Assembly (NCBI RefSeq): GCF_024320785.1
Contig: NZ_JANDBC010000003.1
Coordinates: forward strand, 1-64,000
Reading direction: 5' to 3'
Source of the DNA: Gracilimonas sediminicola
GTDB lineage: Bacteria > Bacteroidota > Rhodothermia > Balneolales > Balneolaceae
Length of the DNA: 64,000 bases
The translations under genes and the position numbers were made by a program. The notes beneath the pieces are model-generated. The model was not told where the DNA came from. It made no database searches and was given only the letters and a program-made list of their open reading frames with translations. This document shows, piece after piece, positions 6,785 through 16,713 of the stretch. The stretch's first letter is position 1; each line of letters starts with the position of its first letter.

Positions 6785-8959
6785 ATGACCAAAGTCGCAC
6801 AACGCTACGATAACTTAGCCGCCGCCCGGAACTTCAAGCCCGGGAAAGCCAAAAACTCAACGATGGATATCCCTGAAATTTTCGGGGAGAATACGCTGAC
6901 TCTCGACAAGCTGGAAGAACGCCTTCCCAAAGCAGCCTGGAAAGATCTTCAGAAAACAATTGATGAAGGGGAGTCTCTGAATATTGATGTTGCCGATGCC
7001 GTTGCTTTGGCCATGAAAGACTGGGCTACCGAAAAAGGCGCTACCCACTTTACCCACTGGTTTCAGCCGTTAACCGGATCAACTGCTGAAAAGCATGACA
7101 GTTTTATTACGCCTAACCAGGGTGGAGGCGCCATGGCAGTATTCTCCGGAAAGGATTTGATTCAGGGGGAGCCGGATGCCTCCAGCTTTCCGAGCGGTGG
7201 TTTACGCCCCACTTTCGAAGCACGCGGTTACACAGCCTGGGATCCAACATCTCCGGCTTTTTTAATAGAAAATCAAAATGGAACCTATTTGTGTATCCCA
7301 ACCGCCTTTGCTTCCTGGAAGGGAGAGGCGCTGGATCATAAGACCCCTCTGCTTCGCTCCAGTGATGCACTGAATAAAGCCGCAAAAGCAGCATTGAAGT
7401 TATTCGGCATCGAGTCCAAAAAGGTGAACTCTACTGTTGGATGTGAGCAGGAGTATTTTTTAATAGATCAGGAATTCGTGTACCGCCGCCCTGATATTTT
7501 GACTTCCGGCCGTACCCTGGTGGGCGCTAAACCGCCGCGCGGACAAGAATTGGATGATCATTACTTCGGCTCTATTCCCGAGCGTGTGCTTTCGTTTATG
7601 CTGGAGGCCGAGAAGGAATTATACAAGCTGGGCATTCCGGTTAAAACCCGTCATAACGAAGTAGCTCCGAGTCAATATGAGCTGGCCCCGATTTTTGAAA
7701 TGTCTAACGTTGCAGCCGATCACCAACAGCTCACCATGATGGTGCTCAAAAAAGTAGCCAAGAAATACGGGCTTGAGTGTCTGCTTCACGAAAAACCGTT
7801 TGACGGGCTGAACGGAAGCGGTAAGCACTTAAACTGGTCGCTTTCAACAGCAGAAGGGGATAACCTACTGGAGCCGGGAGAAAGTCCGCACGAAAACATG
7901 AAGTTCTTGTTCTTCTTCACGGCCGTGCTGCTGGGCGTATATCGTCACCAGGATCTGTTGCGAATTTCGGTTGCCCATGCCGGAAATGACCATAGGTTGG
8001 GTGCCAATGAGGCCCCGCCGGCAATCATTTCTTCCTTTATTGGCGACCAGCTGAATGATATTGTTGAGCAGCTGATCAGTGGTGGTGCCAAGAGCTCGAA
8101 GCAAGGCGGTTTGCTGGGACTTGGAAGTCCGGTTCTTCCACACCTGCCGAAGCATGCCGGCGATCGTAACCGAACTTCTCCTTTTGCTTTCACCGGAAAT
8201 AAATTTGAATTCCGTGCCTTGGGCTCCAATCAGTCACCTTCCTTCCCCATTGTGGTTTTAAATACCATTGTTGCCGAAGCCATAGAAGATATGACTGAAG
8301 ATCTGAATAAAGCCAAGAAAGGGGATTCTATTGAAAAAGCTCTTGCTAAGGTATTGAGCAACCGTCTGAAGGAATGCAAAGCTGTTATTTTCAATGGAGA
8401 CGGATATTCAGATGAATGGCAGGATGAAGCAAAAGAACGTGGTTTGCTTAATTTGAAAACCACACCGGATGCTTTGCCCTATCTCACGGAAAAAGAGAAC
8501 ATTTCTCTGTTCAAAAAATATAAAGTATTGAACAAGAAAGAGATGCTTTCCCGAAAAGAGATCTGGACGGAGCAGTACATCACCACCCGCACTATTGAGG
8601 TGGATACCATTGAATCCATAGCCAAAACGATGATTTATCCTGCTGTGGTTCGGTATATTGGGGAACTCAGCAAAGCTGTGGATCAAACAAAAGCGCTGGG
8701 ATTAGATCATTCAGGGTCTCTCAATATGCTTAATAAAGTGAATGACGGGCTGAACAGGCTGAACACTGCTCTTGAGAAGCTGGCTGAAGTTCAGGGCAAA
8801 CTGTCTTACAAAGATACTTCCGATCACGCCAGGAAAGTGGAAACGGATGTGCTTCCGATTATGAAAGATATTCGGGATGCCATCGACTTTTTAGAGCGAT
8901 ATGTGGCTGATGACTACTGGCCGCTTCCGGTGTACCGCGAGATGCTCTTTATTAAGTAA
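6785..8959 (+). CDS. glnN: Glutamine synthetase type III
   Basis: Makes glutamine from glutamate, ammonia and ATP in the cytoplasm. At 724 residues it has the length of GSIII rather than GSI (about 470) or GSII. Motifs seen in order are '[11 protein letters not shown]' (about 219-229, metal ligands), '[15 protein letters not shown]' (about 292-306), the ATP-site segment '[10 protein letters not shown]' (about 342-351), and '[20 protein letters not shown]' (about 461-480). The C-terminal extension characteristic of type III follows. It is a single-gene unit: a 278-bp promoter space lies upstream and a strong terminator is 25 bp downstream. Confidence 0.96.
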   Translation: MTKVAQRYDNLAAARNFKPGKAKNSTMDIPEIFGENTLTLDKLEERLPKAAWKDLQKTIDEGESLNIDVADAVALAMKDWATEKGATHFTHWFQPLTGSTAEKHDSFITPNQGGGAMAVFSGKDLIQGEPDASSFPSGGLRPTFEARGYTAWDPTSPAFLIENQNGTYLCIPTAFASWKGEALDHKTPLLRSSDALNKAAKAALKLFGIESKKVNSTVGCEQEYFLIDQEFVYRRPDILTSGRTLVGAKPPRGQELDDHYFGSIPERVLSFMLEAEKELYKLGIPVKTRHNEVAPSQYELAPIFEMSNVAADHQQLTMMVLKKVAKKYGLECLLHEKPFDGLNGSGKHLNWSLSTAEGDNLLEPGESPHENMKFLFFFTAVLLGVYRHQDLLRISVAHAGNDHRLGANEAPPAIISSFIGDQLNDIVEQLISGGAKSSKQGGLLGLGSPVLPHLPKHAGDRNRTSPFAFTGNKFEFRALGSNQSPSFPIVVLNTIVAEAIEDMTEDLNKAKKGDSIEKALAKVLSNRLKECKAVIFNGDGYSDEWQDEAKERGLLNLKTTPDALPYLTEKENISLFKKYKVLNKKEMLSRKEIWTEQYITTRTIEVDTIESIAKTMIYPAVVRYIGELSKAVDQTKALGLDHSGSLNMLNKVNDGLNRLNTALEKLAEVQGKLSYKDTSDHARKVETDVLPIMKDIRDAIDFLERYVADDYWPLPVYREMLFIK

Positions 8960-8984
8960 AGCTCTCCAATATTTAATTCTACTC

Positions 8985-9019
8985 AGCCCTGTTTCCGAAA
9001 GGAGGCAGGGCTTTTTTTC
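8985..9019 (+). terminator. Rho-independent terminator of glnN
   Basis: AGCCCTG pairs with CAGGGCT; the inner TTTCC/GGAGG pairs with two G-U pairs and closes a GAAA tetraloop. Seven T residues follow directly. Confidence 0.9.
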
Positions 9020-9101
9020 TAATTTTATATTTCCCTTTTTTCAATCATATTCGATTTATGACAGCTTAATGTCATATAACAACCAAATACAAGAGGGGTA
9101 T

Positions 9102-10358
9102 ATGTTTGACAGAACTATAAATACCATTGTAGCCGGTTTAGTCGTGCTTTTCCTGACTTCCGGCGTAGAACTACAGGCTCAATCATCGGTAGATGACGGC
9201 CGTAAATCAAAGAAATCTGCACTGCTATTCAAGCATTCAGATAAACCTTTATTACCATCAGATGTACTGAATGCGAGATTTAAAACTGATAATGATATCG
9301 GAAGGAGCACCATGCAATGGGCTTCAGAAGAAGGCTGGATGGATGCATACCGAATTACCTATTCGTACAGCACCGACCGGCTGACCATTACCCAAAACTG
9401 GCAGATTTACGACGGTGAAGGCTGGGTTGGTGATGGCGCTTATATATTTACATTTTCAGAAGAGGGATATCCGTTGAGTTATTCTTTTGAGTTCGGGGGA
9501 GATGTGTTTTCTGAAGTATTTCATTACTCAGCCGGAAGACTGGACTCGGCTACCTTCAGTGAAACTTATGAAGGGGCATCTTATTCAGAAAAAATCGAGC
9601 TCGAATACGTTACCGACGACTCGATCCAAATATACAGCACCGTCTTTAGTGAAGGAGGTCAGCCTGAACTAACCGGTTATTTCGTAAACCGGGAAGATGC
9701 CTTTGTTGAAGTGTACTATGAAACCGAGTACACCGACAGGTACATCTATTCAGGTATAGATTTTGATGAGTATTTAACCAATGTATTCAATGAGTTCTTT
9801 TTCGTGGAGATGTATAACGATGAATACTATGAGGGTGATGATGTTTGGATACCGTATTCAAGAACTACCCTGGCTTATGACGGGCAACTTGTTATCGAAG
9901 TAGAAGAAGAATACTTCTATGAAAGCGAAGGGGAGTGGATGGCTGAATACAGAAACACCTTTACCTACGAAAACGGGAAGATTGCAGAAGACCTGGCAAC
10001 CTATTCTTTTGACGGAATGAACTGGGATGACGAAAGCCGGACATTGTATGAGTACGGAATGGTTACTTCTATTGATGAGGTAAATGACGATATCTCCACC
10101 TTTAAACTTTCCCAAAACTACCCGAACCCGTTCAACCCCACTACACAAATAGCCTACGAGATATCGGCTCCCGGCAAAGTATTGCTGGAAGTGTACAATG
10201 TGTTGGGCGAACGTGTGGCTACATTGGTTAATGCCAATCAGGTAGCCGGTGAGTATGTAGCGGGCTTCAATGCATCCGGGTTTCCAAGTGGGATCTACTA
10301 CTACAAACTGGTATCAGGGCAACACCAACAGGTACGTTCGATGACGCTTATCAAGTAA
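9102..10358 (+). CDS. Secreted protein with C-terminal sorting domain
   Basis: A 418-residue protein of unknown function. The start at 9102 is chosen over upstream in-frame codons because it follows AAGAGGGG and opens a signal peptide ending near 'ELQAQ'. The middle consists of acidic, aromatic beta-rich units of the form 'W..RTxYxYxxG' (YD-repeat-like), for example near residues 230-330. From about residue 339 comes '[12 protein letters not shown]' and the rest of a type A sorting domain ending 'MTLIK', which marks type IX secretion and surface attachment. It has a terminator of its own and the next gene also encodes a sorting-domain protein. Confidence 0.85.
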   Translation: MFDRTINTIVAGLVVLFLTSGVELQAQSSVDDGRKSKKSALLFKHSDKPLLPSDVLNARFKTDNDIGRSTMQWASEEGWMDAYRITYSYSTDRLTITQNWQIYDGEGWVGDGAYIFTFSEEGYPLSYSFEFGGDVFSEVFHYSAGRLDSATFSETYEGASYSEKIELEYVTDDSIQIYSTVFSEGGQPELTGYFVNREDAFVEVYYETEYTDRYIYSGIDFDEYLTNVFNEFFFVEMYNDEYYEGDDVWIPYSRTTLAYDGQLVIEVEEEYFYESEGEWMAEYRNTFTYENGKIAEDLATYSFDGMNWDDESRTLYEYGMVTSIDEVNDDISTFKLSQNYPNPFNPTTQIAYEISAPGKVLLEVYNVLGERVATLVNANQVAGEYVAGFNASGFPSGIYYYKLVSGQHQQVRSMTLIK

Positions 10359-10387
10359 GCTTAGTTTTATACTGATGAAACCTTAAA

Positions 10388-10430
10388 AAAGCCCTACTTT
10401 CTGAAAGGAAAGAAGGGCTTTCTTTCTTTT
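10388..10430 (+). terminator. Terminator after the sorting-domain protein
   Basis: AAAGCCCT and AGGGCTTT form an 8-bp stem; the intervening CTTTC and GAAAG can extend it. A run of CTTTCTTTT follows. Confidence 0.8.
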
Positions 10431-10449
10431 ACCAACATAATGAGTTCCT

Positions 10450-12162
10450 ATGAAATCACTTTTACTGTTTATCGCCTTTCTGGTTCTTGCCAATCCATTT
10501 ATAAACGCCCAGGACAGAATGCCGGACGGCGGCGGCCTTTATCAACCGCCCACTGATCATATGACTGAAGAAATGCGGTCAAGTATGACCGAGCAGCTGC
10601 AACAGAATATAGACAGCCTCAAAGCTATGGGCAGAATTTCTACTGCCAAAACCATCGATATTAAATTGGGCTGGCCGCTGCGCGGGCAAGATCATTTATT
10701 TGATTTCGATTACCACGGGGTTTCCAATTTTGTGGATTTAAATAACTCCTTCCCCAATCAAATAACAGATTATACCTGTGGTTCACGGAGCTATGATCTG
10801 GAAAGCGGATACAATCATGCCGGTACCGATTTTTTTACCTGGCCTTTTGCGTGGAATAAAGTTCAGAATGATGATGTAGCCGTGGTTGCAGCCGCCCCCG
10901 GAGTGATTATTCAAAAGATTGATGGCAATCAGGATCAGAGTTGTTCTTTCAACAACACGCAGTGGAATGCGGTTTATGTTCGACATTCCGATGGTTCGGT
11001 GGCCTGGTACGGACACCTTAAAACAAACTCTACAACCGAAAAAAATGTAGGAGATAATGTTACAGAAGGGGAGTACCTCGGCATTGTAGGTAGTTCCGGG
11101 AACTCAACCGGTCCGCATCTTCACTTTGAACTTCATGATGAAAATGGCGCTATTGTAGATCCATTTGAAGGAGCTTGTAATTCTATAGATGAAAGCCTTT
11201 GGCATGATCAGCGGGACTATTATGATTCCGGCCTGAATGCCCTTAGGACTCATGGTTCGGCGCCTGTCTTTAATCAATGCCCTACGCCGGGTATCCCAAA
11301 TTTTAAAGATGCCTTTTTGAAAGGTGACCAAATTATTAATGCTATTTACTATCGGGATCAGCTGGAAGGGCAAACGGCTTTTTATTCCGTGAACCGTCCA
11401 TCGGGGCAAACGCTATGGAATTGGAGTCATGCCCTTTCTGAAATCCCTCATTACTCCGCCTCATATTGGTATTGGCAAAATGATTTACCCGTGATGGCCG
11501 AAGAAGGGGTTTGGGAATTCAGGGTTTCATTCCTGAATGAGGTCTATACTCATCAGTTTACGGTAAGTGATGGAAACACCAGGCCGATTCAGGTTCACCT
11601 TCAAAACCCGCAGAATGATACCGAGATAACCGGAAATGAAGTGATTTTGCGTTGGCTTCCGTTGGCCGATGCGGATGAATATGAGCTGGAGCTTGCCATG
11701 GACAATGAATTTTCGGAGATAGTGAATTCATACCAACCTACTGACAGAGAACTGCTGGTGGGGGATCTTTCGGAAGGGGAAAATTTTTACTGGAGAGTAC
11801 GAGCAAAAAATTCGGTAGGCACGGGAGACTGGTCTGAAACCGGAACATTCAACACCGGTGTTTCTACATCTGTTACAGAACCTTTTGCAGACTATCCGGA
11901 TCAGTATCACTTATATCAAAACTACCCGAACCCGTTTAATCCGACCACTCAAATTCAGTACATCTTGCCAAAAAGAAGTACAGTTAAGCTTGCCGTTTAC
12001 AGTGCTTTGGGTAAAGAAGTATCACTTTTGGTGAATGAAGTTCAGAACCGGGGAAGCTTCCATGTTACTTTTGATGCCTCACTCTTACCGAGCGGAATTT
12101 ATTATCTGAAATTACAAACCGAGTACTTTACCGAAGTCAAACCTATGACGCTGATCAAGTAG
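10450..12162 (+). CDS. Secreted M23-family peptidase with Fn3-like and sorting domains
   Basis: A 570-residue multidomain exported protein, probably a peptidoglycan endopeptidase or a bacteriocin-like lytic enzyme. A signal peptide ends near 'NPFINAQ'. The LytM domain spans about residues 115-240, with zinc ligands His123 and Asp127 ('NHAGTDF') and His225 with its partner His223 ('HLHFE'). A Fn3-like segment follows at about 385-470, then the sorting domain from '[12 protein letters not shown]' to 'MTLIK' at the end. csaA begins 2 bp after the stop, so the two are probably co-transcribed although functionally unrelated. Confidence 0.9.
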   Translation: MKSLLLFIAFLVLANPFINAQDRMPDGGGLYQPPTDHMTEEMRSSMTEQLQQNIDSLKAMGRISTAKTIDIKLGWPLRGQDHLFDFDYHGVSNFVDLNNSFPNQITDYTCGSRSYDLESGYNHAGTDFFTWPFAWNKVQNDDVAVVAAAPGVIIQKIDGNQDQSCSFNNTQWNAVYVRHSDGSVAWYGHLKTNSTTEKNVGDNVTEGEYLGIVGSSGNSTGPHLHFELHDENGAIVDPFEGACNSIDESLWHDQRDYYDSGLNALRTHGSAPVFNQCPTPGIPNFKDAFLKGDQIINAIYYRDQLEGQTAFYSVNRPSGQTLWNWSHALSEIPHYSASYWYWQNDLPVMAEEGVWEFRVSFLNEVYTHQFTVSDGNTRPIQVHLQNPQNDTEITGNEVILRWLPLADADEYELELAMDNEFSEIVNSYQPTDRELLVGDLSEGENFYWRVRAKNSVGTGDWSETGTFNTGVSTSVTEPFADYPDQYHLYQNYPNPFNPTTQIQYILPKRSTVKLAVYSALGKEVSLLVNEVQNRGSFHVTFDASLLPSGIYYLKLQTEYFTEVKPMTLIK

Positions 12163-12164
12163 TT

Positions 12165-12503
12165 ATGAAAGAAATTAGCTGGGCAGACTTTGAAAAAGTA
12201 GAATTACGAACGGGTACTGTTGTCGAAGCTGAGGCATTCCCTGAAGCCCGAAAACCGGCTTATAAACTGACGGTAGATTTTGGAGAGGAGATCGGTATAC
12301 GTAGATCATCGGCCCAAATAACGAAGCAGTATGGCCTTAAAGAATTGAAGGGAAAACAGGTGATTGCGGTCGTAAACTTTCCACCAAAGCAGATTGGACC
12401 GTTTATGTCTGAATGCCTGGTAACCGGTTTCCCGGATGAAAATGGCGATGTGGTACTTGCCGTTCCGGACAAAAAAGTGCCCAACGGAATGAAACTATTT
12501 TAG
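12165..12503 (+). CDS. csaA: CsaA-type tRNA-binding / chaperone protein
   Basis: A 112-residue OB-fold protein matching the full length of CsaA. The typical opening '[18 protein letters not shown]', central 'IRRSSAQIT' and ending 'VPNGMKLF' are present. Family members bind tRNA and have been described as secretion-related chaperones; the role in the cell is not settled. It is tightly linked to the upstream peptidase gene (2-bp gap). Confidence 0.93.
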   Translation: MKEISWADFEKVELRTGTVVEAEAFPEARKPAYKLTVDFGEEIGIRRSSAQITKQYGLKELKGKQVIAVVNFPPKQIGPFMSECLVTGFPDENGDVVLAVPDKKVPNGMKLF

Positions 12504-12568
12504 TTTATTTAGGTTTCATAAATTCATCACTCCCAATAATTTTCATCTACAAACCTGTTTTACCAACG

Positions 12569-13021
12569 ATGAAACACTTCCTGTTTCTTAGTGCTTTTTT
12601 ACTTACTTCATTCACGCTTTGGGCCCAGGAAATATCCTATCCGGAAGACGAGCGAAGAATGTCCACCTTTGAACTGAAAATTGAGGGTATCGATAGAGTT
12701 GAGGGGGAGATCAGGATTGCCCTTTTTGATTCGGAGAAGGAGTATAATAAGAAAGAAAATCCACTCTACGCCGTGGTGCTATCTGTTGATGATGAAACAA
12801 TTACCTGGTCGCAGGACAGCCTGTATTTTGGAGAATACGCCATTGCCGTATATCATGATAAAAACGAGAACGGTGAGCTCGACTCCAACTTACTCGGTAT
12901 CCCCAAAGAAGCTTACGGCTTTTCGAATAATGCCCGGGGACGTTTTGGTCCGGCTTCCTGGAAAGATGCTCACTTCAGCATCAATTCTGAAAGATCAACC
13001 ATGGCAATAGAGATTAAATAA
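12569..13021 (+). CDS. DUF2141 domain secreted protein
   Basis: A 150-residue protein with a signal peptide ending near 'TLWAQ'. The mature part shows the DUF2141 pattern: 'IEGIDRVEGEIRIALFDS', 'GEYAIAVYHDKNENGELD' (a Ca-site-like loop) and 'IPKEAYGFSNNARG'. DUF2141 proteins are small periplasmic or outer-membrane beta proteins of unknown role. It is separated by 65 bp from csaA and is apparently monocistronic. Confidence 0.88.
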   Translation: MKHFLFLSAFLLTSFTLWAQEISYPEDERRMSTFELKIEGIDRVEGEIRIALFDSEKEYNKKENPLYAVVLSVDDETITWSQDSLYFGEYAIAVYHDKNENGELDSNLLGIPKEAYGFSNNARGRFGPASWKDAHFSINSERSTMAIEIK

Positions 13022-13109
13022 TCAGGCTTAGCGGTTGATGCTCATCTACTTGTAAGAAACATCCGTTTTCTACATATTCCCCGACTACCATTAATTAACG
13101 GAGACTACT

Positions 13110-13373
13110 ATGGAAAATATCCAAGGGGAAACAGCACCGGTAATGAGTCTTAAAGACTGGGTTATTTCGGTTTTAATTTCATTCATTCCGGTTATCGGGT
13201 TTATTATGCTGTTAGTTTGGGCATTTAGTGACAGCACCAATCCAAATAAAAAGAATTGGGCTAAAGCAACACTGATCATATTTGCGACAGGATTTGTACT
13301 CTACCTGGTGTTCGCATTCATTTTCTTTGGGGCAATGATGTCGGCAGGTGCCGGAGGGTTTGATTCGATGTAA
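13110..13373 (+). CDS. Small two-helix membrane protein
   Basis: An 87-residue protein with two hydrophobic segments (about 17-35 and 50-75) joined by a polar loop 'SDSTNPNKKNWAKA'. It starts after the purine-rich ACGGAGACTACT leader, which holds a plausible ribosome binding site (GGAG). Similar short proteins of unknown function are common in Bacteroidota-related genomes. A good terminator follows, so it is a single-gene unit. Confidence 0.75.
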   Translation: MENIQGETAPVMSLKDWVISVLISFIPVIGFIMLLVWAFSDSTNPNKKNWAKATLIIFATGFVLYLVFAFIFFGAMMSAGAGGFDSM

Positions 13374-13400
13374 CCGGCAGCAAGACTCACTTATTAATTA

Positions 13401-13438
13401 AGCCCCGTGTACTATTGTGTGCGGGGCTTTTGTTTTTT
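13401..13438 (+). terminator. Terminator after the small membrane protein
   Basis: AGCCCCG pairs with CGGGGCT across a 14-base loop and is followed by TTTGTTTTTT. Confidence 0.88.
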
Positions 13439-13500
13439 ATGAAGGTGAAACAATGGAAGAATGCCGGCGTAAATCCATCTGAATCCACATCCCATACTTT

Positions 13501-14712
13501 ATGCAGCAGATTATAAAATCGGTTTCCATTGCCCTTCAGAATATCAAAGCCAATCCCTTACACACCTTTTTATCCACGCTTGGAATCATTATCGGGGTGG
13601 CTTCTTTAGTAGCCATACTTGCCCTTGGTGACGGATTGGAGCAAACGGGCCGGGAGCAAATCGAGACTACAACCTCAGTACAAATGATGTCGGTAACCCC
13701 CAGAACAGTAGATCTTGTAAATGATGTGAGGGTTCCCAGAGATACCGTTTATGAATTTGGAATTGCAGAGGCACGAGCGATTGAAGAAATAGTAAGTGAA
13801 TGGGGGTACACCGAACTGCTTGCTCAAAGCTCCCGCCTGGCTACGCTACAGGACTCTTCGTTGGCAATTTATATTCAGGCCACCTTAGATAACGTTCCTC
13901 ATTTCACTGAATCTGAAATCAATGGGAGATATTTCAATCGTGCTGAAGTAGAGAGTGCCGCCCGGAAAGCTGTACTTACCGCACCTTTGGCTCGAAAATG
14001 GTCACCGGATAGCGAACTTTTGATTGGAGAAACCATCACCTTTGAAGGAACAACCTTTGAAATCATTGGGATTTTGGAAGAAGAGTCACGAGGCGCTCAG
14101 GTGATGATTCCCATGAGTACATACCGGCCGGTAGTGAAAGGGAGTAATCCCGCCAACCTGGTATTCAAAAGCCGGAAAGTGGAAGATATTCCCCAAATGA
14201 GAGCGGAAGTTGAAGCCTGGCTGGATCAAAACTATACAGAAGGTACAGAGGCCTTTTCGGTATTTACGTATGAGGGAAGGGTGGAGCAGTTAAGTCAGGG
14301 CATACTGGTTTTTAAACTGGTGATGGGAGCGATTACCGGCATTTCCGTACTGGTTGGCGGGATTGGAATTATGAACGTACTGCTCATTTCTGTAACCGAA
14401 CGGACCAGGGAAATCGGAATCCGAAAAGCCACGGGGGCCCGAAAGAAAGATATCGTGATGCAGTTTATTTCGGAGTCAGTGACCATTTCCATCGTGGGGT
14501 GCATCATCGGATGGGTGGTAGGAGTTCTCGGAGTATTCGGGCTGGTCGAACTGATAAACCGATTTACCGACTTTGGATTTCAGGCGGCTCTTAGCGTAGA
14601 TACGGTAGGGGTAGTTTTAATCGTAGCTATTATTGTGGGGATGGTTTTTGGAACTTATCCTGCCTGGAAAGCAGCTAATTTGACCCCTGTGGATGCTATC
14701 CGGCATGAATGA
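13501..14712 (+). CDS. FtsX/MacB-type ABC transporter permease
   Basis: A 403-residue MacB-like permease. It opens with 'LQNIKANPLHTFLSTLGIIIGVAS', a first membrane helix at about 20-42, followed by a periplasmic MacB core domain (about 45-245) and three C-terminal helices containing 'GGIGIMNVLLISVTERTREI' and 'IGIRKATGARKKDI'. These motifs fit export or mechanotransmission systems. No ATPase or adaptor gene is adjacent, so its partners must be elsewhere. The start at 13501 lacks a strong ribosome binding site. Confidence 0.9.
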   Translation: MQQIIKSVSIALQNIKANPLHTFLSTLGIIIGVASLVAILALGDGLEQTGREQIETTTSVQMMSVTPRTVDLVNDVRVPRDTVYEFGIAEARAIEEIVSEWGYTELLAQSSRLATLQDSSLAIYIQATLDNVPHFTESEINGRYFNRAEVESAARKAVLTAPLARKWSPDSELLIGETITFEGTTFEIIGILEEESRGAQVMIPMSTYRPVVKGSNPANLVFKSRKVEDIPQMRAEVEAWLDQNYTEGTEAFSVFTYEGRVEQLSQGILVFKLVMGAITGISVLVGGIGIMNVLLISVTERTREIGIRKATGARKKDIVMQFISESVTISIVGCIIGWVVGVLGVFGLVELINRFTDFGFQAALSVDTVGVVLIVAIIVGMVFGTYPAWKAANLTPVDAIRHE

Positions 14713-14719
14713 AAATTGG

Positions 14720-14998
14720 TTAAGTCACATCCCTGATCTCAGGATTCTTGCTAAAAACAGAGCGTGCAAAAGGACACAGCGGTAATATCTTCAGGTTATT
14801 TTCCCGGGCAAATTCCACAGCTTGATAAACCAGTTTCTTTCCTAATCCTTCACCGCGCGCTTCATCGGCTACCTCGGTATGATCAATGATAATACGTTCA
14901 GGTCCGGCTTTGGAGTAGGTCATTTCGGCAACTCGTTTACCTTCTCGTTCTATGTAAAAGGAGCCTTTGGTTTCAGCGGTATCGTGTTTTATTTGCAT
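14720..14998 (-). CDS. GNAT-family N-acetyltransferase, short YjdJ-like type
   Basis: A 92-residue protein with the compact GNAT pattern of the Gcn5-related family PF14542: 'ERIIIDHTEVADEARGEGLG' is the acetyl-CoA loop and 'ILPLCPFARSVFSKNPE' the typical end. The start at 14998 (MQIKHD) is preferred, since the upstream extension to 15103 is not typical of the family. The substrate is unknown. It converges with the FtsX permease gene (7-bp gap). Confidence 0.85.
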   Translation of the reverse strand: MQIKHDTAETKGSFYIEREGKRVAEMTYSKAGPERIIIDHTEVADEARGEGLGKKLVYQAVEFARENNLKILPLCPFARSVFSKNPEIRDVT

Positions 14999-15120
14999 CG
15001 GGTATAATTTGAAGTTCCATACTTTTCTCTGGTGATGCAGAGAATCTAACATAATTAGTTGTAAATGAAAGCTAAGAAGACAACGAATATGGCAGCTTTG
15101 CAATAAAGGTGAATTTTATT

Positions 15121-15147
15121 AGTTTCATAATGAAACCAAAATGAAAC
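15121..15147. promoter_or_regulatory. Palindromic operator of the vapBC pair
   Basis: GTTTCATAATGAAAC (15122-15136) is a perfect inverted repeat, and a third half-site ATGAAAC follows at 15141-15147, ending 7 bp before the antitoxin start. This arrangement fits autoregulation by the ribbon-helix-helix antitoxin together with the toxin. Confidence 0.7.
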
Positions 15148-15154
15148 TACTGAA

Positions 15155-15397
15155 ATGCCTACAAATATTACCATTAAAGGGATTCCGGATGATGTGTACG
15201 AAAGCATCAGGAAGAAAGCGGAGTTAAATCATCGCAGCATTAACAGTGAAGTAATAGTAAACCTGAAAAAAGCAGTTCAAAGTACGCCGGTTGATTCCCG
15301 CCACATTATTGAACAGGCAAAAAAACTCAGAGAAAAAGCCAAAGGTTCATTGTCTTTGAAAGAGGTACAGCTTGCCATTGAAGAAGGCCGCCCGTGA
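15155..15397 (+). CDS. vapB: VapB/FitA-like antitoxin, ribbon-helix-helix
   Basis: An 80-residue protein. The N-terminal half ('NITIKGIPDDVYESIRKKAE' and then 'RSINSEVIV') is the ribbon-helix-helix DNA-binding fold of FitA/Arc-like antitoxins. The C-terminal half is helical and charged, as expected of the toxin-binding part. Its stop TGA overlaps the GTG of the toxin gene. It is expected to neutralise the PIN toxin and repress the shared promoter. Confidence 0.88.
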   Translation: MPTNITIKGIPDDVYESIRKKAELNHRSINSEVIVNLKKAVQSTPVDSRHIIEQAKKLREKAKGSLSLKEVQLAIEEGRP

Positions 15398-15792
15398 TAG
15401 TAGCTGATACCAATGTACTAGCCAGTTTGTGTTTGCCTAACGGGATGGAAGAAATAGCTGATCAGGTGATGGAAAAGGATCCGGAATGGATTGCACCCGT
15501 TCTGTGGAAACCGGAATTCCGGAATGTTCTGGCACTGTATTTCAGAAAAGAAATCTTTGATCTCCCAACCATTCTGCAAATCATGGAGCAGGCTGAAGCC
15601 TTAATGACATCGAATGAATTTCAGGTAAACTCAACACAGGTACTCAGTTTTGTAAAAGATTCCACCTGCTCAGCTTATGATTGTGAATTCATTGCACTGG
15701 CAGACGATGCAGGAGTGCCACTGCTAACATTTGACCAGAAGATTCTCACTGAATTCCCATCTTTAGCTATACACCCCAAAAGCTTTGTCTGA
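15394..15792 (+). CDS. vapC: VapC-type PIN-domain toxin
   Basis: A 132-residue PIN-domain endoribonuclease. The acidic active-site set is visible as Asp5 ('VADTN'), Glu41 ('WKPEFRN'), Asp96 ('AYDCEF') and Asp114 ('LTFDQK'). Translation starts with GTG at 15394 inside a GTGA overlap with the antitoxin gene, which implies coupling. Family toxins cut tRNA or rRNA; the target here is unknown. The pair sits between the two menaquinone gene blocks. Confidence 0.9.
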   Translation: MIVADTNVLASLCLPNGMEEIADQVMEKDPEWIAPVLWKPEFRNVLALYFRKEIFDLPTILQIMEQAEALMTSNEFQVNSTQVLSFVKDSTCSAYDCEFIALADDAGVPLLTFDQKILTEFPSLAIHPKSFV

Positions 15793-15874
15793 GTATTGAG
15801 AATATCAACAAGAGATTGCAAGCTGATATTGTTTCACTAAAATGCTTTGTGGTTTAGAGCTTTCGTGGCAACTC

Positions 15875-16711
15875 TTATGAAGGTGAACGGTCAAATTTGT
15901 CCCAGTTGGGCTTACGTTTCTCGAGGAAGGCATTGCGACCTTCTTCGGCTTCGTCGGTCATATAAGCAAGGCGAGTGGCTTCTCCGGCAAATACCTGCTG
16001 ACCCACCATGCCGTCATCAATCGCATTAAAGGCAAACTTGATCATCTTGATGGCTGTCGGACTTTTAGCCAGTATTTCCTGTGCCCATTCATAAGCTGTT
16101 TCTTCAAGTTCTTCATGAGGAACTACGCGATTCACCATTCCCATTTCAAAAGCTTCCTGAGCAGAATAGTTGGCACCAAGGAAGAAAATTTCCCGGGCAC
16201 GTTTTTGTCCTACCTGTCGGGCAAGCAGGGCAGAACCGAATCCGCCGTCAAAGCTGGCAACATCGGCATCCGTTTGTTTGAAGATAGCGTGTTCTTTACT
16301 AGCCAGGGTAAGGTCGCAAACTACATGCAGGCTGTGTCCGCCACCCACAGCCCAGCCGGGAACCACGGCAATCACTACTTTGGGCATGAACCGGATGAGT
16401 CGCTGCACTTCCAGTATATTGAGTCGTGCAATGCCATCATCGGCTTTATACCCGGTTTTGGAACGCACATTTTGATCTCCACCTGAGCAGAATGCCCATT
16501 TGCCGTCTTTGGGAGAAGGCCCTTCACCGCTCAACAGTACAACACCAATATCATTATCCTCTTTGGCATCACTTAAAGCCTCATACAGCTCAAACACCGT
16601 TTTAGGACGAAATGCATTCCGGATTTCCGGCCGGTTAAATGCGATTCTCGCCACGCCATTCAATTTCTTATAGGTGATGTCTTCGTATTCTTTGACGGTT
16701 TGCCAGTTCAT
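15875..16711 (-). CDS. menB: 1,4-Dihydroxy-2-naphthoyl-CoA synthase MenB
   Basis: A crotonase-family enzyme of 278 residues that closes the second ring of o-succinylbenzoyl-CoA. Motifs visible are 'FCSGGDQNVR' (oxyanion hole side), 'VPGWAVGGGHSLHVVCDLTL' and 'DVASFDGGFGSALLARQVGQ', which are specific for MenB among crotonases. It is the last gene of menF-menD-menH-menB, 2 bp downstream of menH, and converges with vapC. Confidence 0.96.
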   Translation of the reverse strand: MNWQTVKEYEDITYKKLNGVARIAFNRPEIRNAFRPKTVFELYEALSDAKEDNDIGVVLLSGEGPSPKDGKWAFCSGGDQNVRSKTGYKADDGIARLNILEVQRLIRFMPKVVIAVVPGWAVGGGHSLHVVCDLTLASKEHAIFKQTDADVASFDGGFGSALLARQVGQKRAREIFFLGANYSAQEAFEMGMVNRVVPHEELEETAYEWAQEILAKSPTAIKMIKFAFNAIDDGMVGQQVFAGEATRLAYMTDEAEEGRNAFLEKRKPNWDKFDRSPS

Positions 16712-16713
16712 GA

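Noticed and set aside
8901-9101. N-terminal extension of the sorting-domain protein
   Set aside because: It would overlap the 3' end of glnN and its terminator; the start at 9102 has a ribosome binding site and opens a signal peptide.
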